Shown here in pieces: positions 61,196 through 64,000 of a stretch of 64,000 nt of DNA (positions are counted from its first letter, which is position 1; every line of letters starts with the position of its first letter). Below the pieces are notes generated by a model that was not told where the DNA came from, made no database searches, and saw nothing but the letters and a program-made list of their open reading frames with translations. The position numbers and the translations under genes were made by a program. The stretch is from NCBI GenBank assembly GCA_003344405.1, contig NOWV01000047.1:186001-250000 (forward strand), in the 5' to 3' direction. This DNA is from Trichoplax sp. H2. Its lineage: Eukaryota; Placozoa; Uniplacotomia; Trichoplacea.

Positions 61196-61593
61196 AATTT
61201 CTGTCTCTATCCATGATGCCAGTGATTGTCAAGGAAAGAATCTTAGACCAACTAGCCGAATTGGCTTTGAAAATTGCATACAGTGGCACTGCTGATGTTT
61301 GCTTCAATCCATGCCATGGCTCGACCCTACAAAACGCTTTACAACGGGCTATGGTACGGTACCGTAGGCCATGGCAGCACGTCCAAGAGCACCCTACGGG
61401 CCCAGTGGTTGTGAACAATACTGTACTGACGACAGCAGTAGCAGTGAAGCGCGTTGTACCACGACCGTGACAGGCTGAATCGCTGGGGGGCCTACGGCAT
61501 GTTATCCAGTACGATGCCTGCCACCTACAGTACTGTACACTGTAGAGTACCATACTTCACACTGTGCGGCAGGGTACAGTTTTTTCTTGACCC

Positions 61594-61625
61594 TTTTACC
61601 CAGTGTTGGAAAACACTGGGTAAAA
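61594..61625. other. Perfect 14-bp hairpin with GGAA loop
   Basis: TTTTACCCAGTGTT, loop GGAA, AACACTGGGTAAAA. The stem is perfect and the loop fits the GNRA class on the plus strand. No gene overlaps it. The function is unknown. Confidence 0.7.
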
Positions 61626-62325
61626 TTGGTCTGGCCTGGTTTTACTGACTTGGGTTACAACCCTTTGTTACAGCCTGTTGAAGTTGTATTTTTGTACTGG
61701 GCTTATTGGACCCGGGGTTACAACACTGTTTTGACGGCATGAAAAAAAGTCAACCCGAAACCTGGGGGGGATTCGCCTTAAGAATTGGTATCGTGGATAC
61801 AGTGTTTGTATAGCGATTGCAGTCATTTCGGGTTCGAAAATCAACCATAACATGTCGTTTTATTGGGTTCGGGTTGCGTTTTCACTTTATTCAATGACGC
61901 ACTCTAGCCAGAGCTGCGTGAACATTTACTATGTTGAATATTGACTGAATAGTGTACACTGTACTAGAAATTAGGAATTCCGGTCCATTTTATGCCCTAG
62001 TACTGTACTTAGTACTGTACTTGACTGCTTACAGTGTACAGTAGTGTGTAGCGTGAAGAAATTCAACTCCAATTTTTCAAAATGAAATAAAAATGCCAAA
62101 ACTTCATGAATTTTATTCCAATTTTGGATGAATCGGCGGTACACTGTAGTCTCCGGCATTTTGGAATTCTCTTTTAGTACCTAGAATACTGTAGGTGCTA
62201 AAATAGAATTACAAAATGCTGCCGTGGACGGTACACATCGAAGAACTGTACTGTACCGTAGTCCGACCAAGACCAAGCACTGTACTCTGCACTACTGTAA
62301 TCCAGTCCAGGCCAGAACACTACTC

Positions 62326-62696
62326 AGTCATGGACTGGAAACTTTCCTCGGATGGACGGACTTTCCATACCAGATAACGCCGAAAATGTTGGAAAAATAG
62401 TTACGCGGTCAATCTTCCGTGTCTGTTTTCGAAATCACTCGTACTCATTTGAATAATATTTATGATCGAAATTCACTGCTTCTCAGCAGAGCTTAGTAAC
62501 AGGTAATGGAATACAATGCGCATTACTTAATTTAGAAAAAAATCAGTCCATTCAGAATCGACTATTTGCATACTAAAGTACTGTCATAATGAAGTGTTTG
62601 ACACAATTTAAAGTATTGATCAAATAAGGCCAAATGTCTGTCCGTCCAAAGAGGAGTTTCCAGTCCAGGTATTTTCCCTAGCAGCCATGACTCAGG
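62326..62696. repeat. Imperfect inverted repeat, arms about 45-60 bp
   Basis: The left arm (62326-62372) contains GTCATGGACTGGAAACT and GGATGGACGGAC. The right arm (62636-62696) contains the reverse complement: GTCCGTCCAAAGAGGAGTTTCCAGTCC and GCCATGAC. Spacer about 265 bp. It might be the end of a small foldback element; no target-site duplication or transposase was recognised. Confidence 0.55.
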
Positions 62697-63548
62697 TACT
62701 ACTTGGCGTAGCAGGTAGTCACTGATGGTTTGTAAATATAAATTGGAAAGAAACAAAATAACTCAATAATGCTGTAAAAATTAAAAAAAAACATCCTCTA
62801 CCAATATTACTCAAGGTTAGAGTGATCTGGATTCGTGAAACTTTAGCCGAATTTGATAGTAAATGCCTTAAAATGAATGACCTAATTAAGGCCTACACTA
62901 TGGCTGAATAGTAAATAGTTTTCAACCAGTACTGTATAATTTGTACATTGTACAATATACAGTATAACGCCCGCCATGACCATCAAATAGTGGTCCAAAC
63001 ATTGATCCAACATTCTCATCTCCCAGTCATTACTCATTATGCGTAGCTCAACTTCAAATTTTAAAACAGAATTTTATTTTAATCATAAAGATTGAACCAG
63101 TTCCTATATGGATACTGTTTCTTCGCCAGAAATGAAATCATCGTCGTTACTAATTGATAGTCAACAGAATCGATCAAAGATATCTATATTATTATCATCT
63201 CAGAAATAGAGATATGAAGCACTACGACCAGCATAGACTACTTACTGTTATATTATTAATTAATTAATTAATTATTAAAAAGTGAATGCATGAATATTTT
63301 CATTTGGATACATCATCGTATGATTTAATTTTTTACTTCAAGAAACATGGTTCTTAAAACGTACTCTTTCTCCTATAATATATCTAGTTGAGACATACCG
63401 TTTAACATAGTGGTCAGTTGTGTAAACATTTGCTATATAATTTAATCAAATAGAGAGAATCACATTTCGCTAAAATTGAATTTATGTAATGGTATACAAA
63501 TATACATCCATAGTATCTACAATTGAAAACCTGATTAACAATTGTATA

Positions 63549-64000
63549 CTACACATCTGTACTGTTTGATTGCAATATATAGTCTTCCTTCCCCAAGCGA
63601 TTATTCGACTTTGCTTGATATTCATTGGATATCGGTGATTCTCGCTTGCTAGTGGTAGTATTTTCTGCTAATCAAACGTAAAAGAACTGAAAGTTACTTA
63701 TGATGAACACCAAAATCCAACAAATCTATGAACTATGAAAGCCTTTCTAAAACCCACGTTTACAGTGAAACAACAAGAACTCTGAGGTACCGGGTATGCG
63801 ATAAAGTTTTATAGCTAAATTTGCAACTTAATATAAACTAGTATAGCCACTACTGAAAATGCTATAAAATCATAAAATTGACAACCAATTCCGCCAATAA
63901 ATTAAGTTCTCTGTCAACCTATAGAGCTGTCGGGTATATTTGCTCGCGTAGGCAGCGGCGAGTGCGGACTCTTGAGATCTTTTTCCTTGGCATTTTTCTT
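63549..64000 (-). CDS. C-terminal two exons of an unrecognised gene (5' part beyond right edge)
   Basis: Two minus-strand exons fit in phase: 64000-63919 (open at the edge, ends with one base of a codon before a GTTGAC donor) and 63664-63549 (stop TAG). Together they give 65 residues, very polar, rich in Lys, Ser, Asn and Thr, with no hydrophobic segment. It looks like a disordered cytoplasmic or nuclear tail. No family can be named. The frame of the first piece is set only by joining to the second, so it is moderately secure. Confidence 0.5.

Larger units (their letters stand above)
61196..63548. other. eIF4H upstream and intergenic region
   Basis: No supported coding exon. Holds GTAC-type elements (about 61350-61368, 61527-61553, 61990-62045, 62240-62260 and 62930-62965), a perfect hairpin at 61594-61625 and an imperfect inverted repeat (62326-62372 with 62636-62696). 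A TTAA/TAAT repeat lies at about 63255-63275. Overlapping frames on both strands at 61182-61553 reflect the locally higher GC content and are not recognised proteins. Confidence 0.55.

Noticed and set aside
61182-61553. Frames on both strands upstream of eIF4H
   Set aside because: Both overlap each other in a locally GC-rich block. The minus frame ends in the eIF4H 5' flank and has no family similarity.
1-64000. CRISPR arrays, bacterial operons, tRNA or rRNA genes
   Set aside because: Looked for regularly spaced identical repeats with unique spacers and for cloverleaf signatures. None seen; the window is eukaryotic with spliced genes.

Overview
This is a eukaryotic, animal-like genome segment. 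It is AT-rich, holds one 24-base run of N (41033-41056), and is packed with multi-exon genes with short GT-AG introns. Exon-by-exon reading gives proteins close in length to vertebrate orthologues: TIMM10 90 aa, POR 683 aa, SHPK 467 aa, eIF4H 238 aa, RAD1 266 aa, LLPH 102 aa, SLC18B1-like 451 aa. Metazoan-type SLF1 (BRCT plus ankyrin), LLPH and SHPK in a small AT-rich genome suggest an early-branching animal. A placozoan (Trichoplax or Hoilungia) is my best guess, inferred and not proven.

Layout. 1-12283 (-): two tandem SLC18B1-like MFS transporter genes; the left one is cut by the window edge, the right one is complete with 14 exons. 15270-21736 (-): an alpha-carbonic anhydrase missing its 5' end. 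22803-29001 (-): SLF1, the SMC5/6 localisation factor, with an apparent one-base frameshift in the first BRCT. 29905-31171: tandem repeats. 31552-31898 (+): TIMM10. 32894-33661 (-): LLPH. 34611-39557 (-): NADPH-cytochrome P450 reductase, complete in 16 exons. 39558-41390: GTAC-palindrome array and the assembly gap. 41391-43594 (+): RAD1. 44713-45276 (+): single-exon secreted DOMON protein. 46240-48456 (+): sedoheptulokinase. 49490-50610: five-copy tandem array of about 220 bp. 51163-51318 (+): small unrecognised reading frame. 52585-55660 (+): dynamin/EHD-like GTPase with two C-terminal membrane segments. 56505-61195 (-): eIF4H. 63549-64000 (-): last two exons of a gene running off the right edge.

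The genes are not a pathway. They are mostly housekeeping functions (mitochondrial import, ribosome biogenesis, P450 electron supply, 9-1-1 checkpoint clamp, SMC5/6 recruitment, translation initiation, heptose phosphorylation). The most unusual shared signal is a family of short self-complementary GTAC-rich elements (core TACTGTACAGTA or GGTACGGTACC) lying roughly 95-250 bp upstream of the start codon of several of these genes. It is absent from the MFS, carbonic anhydrase and SLF1 starts.
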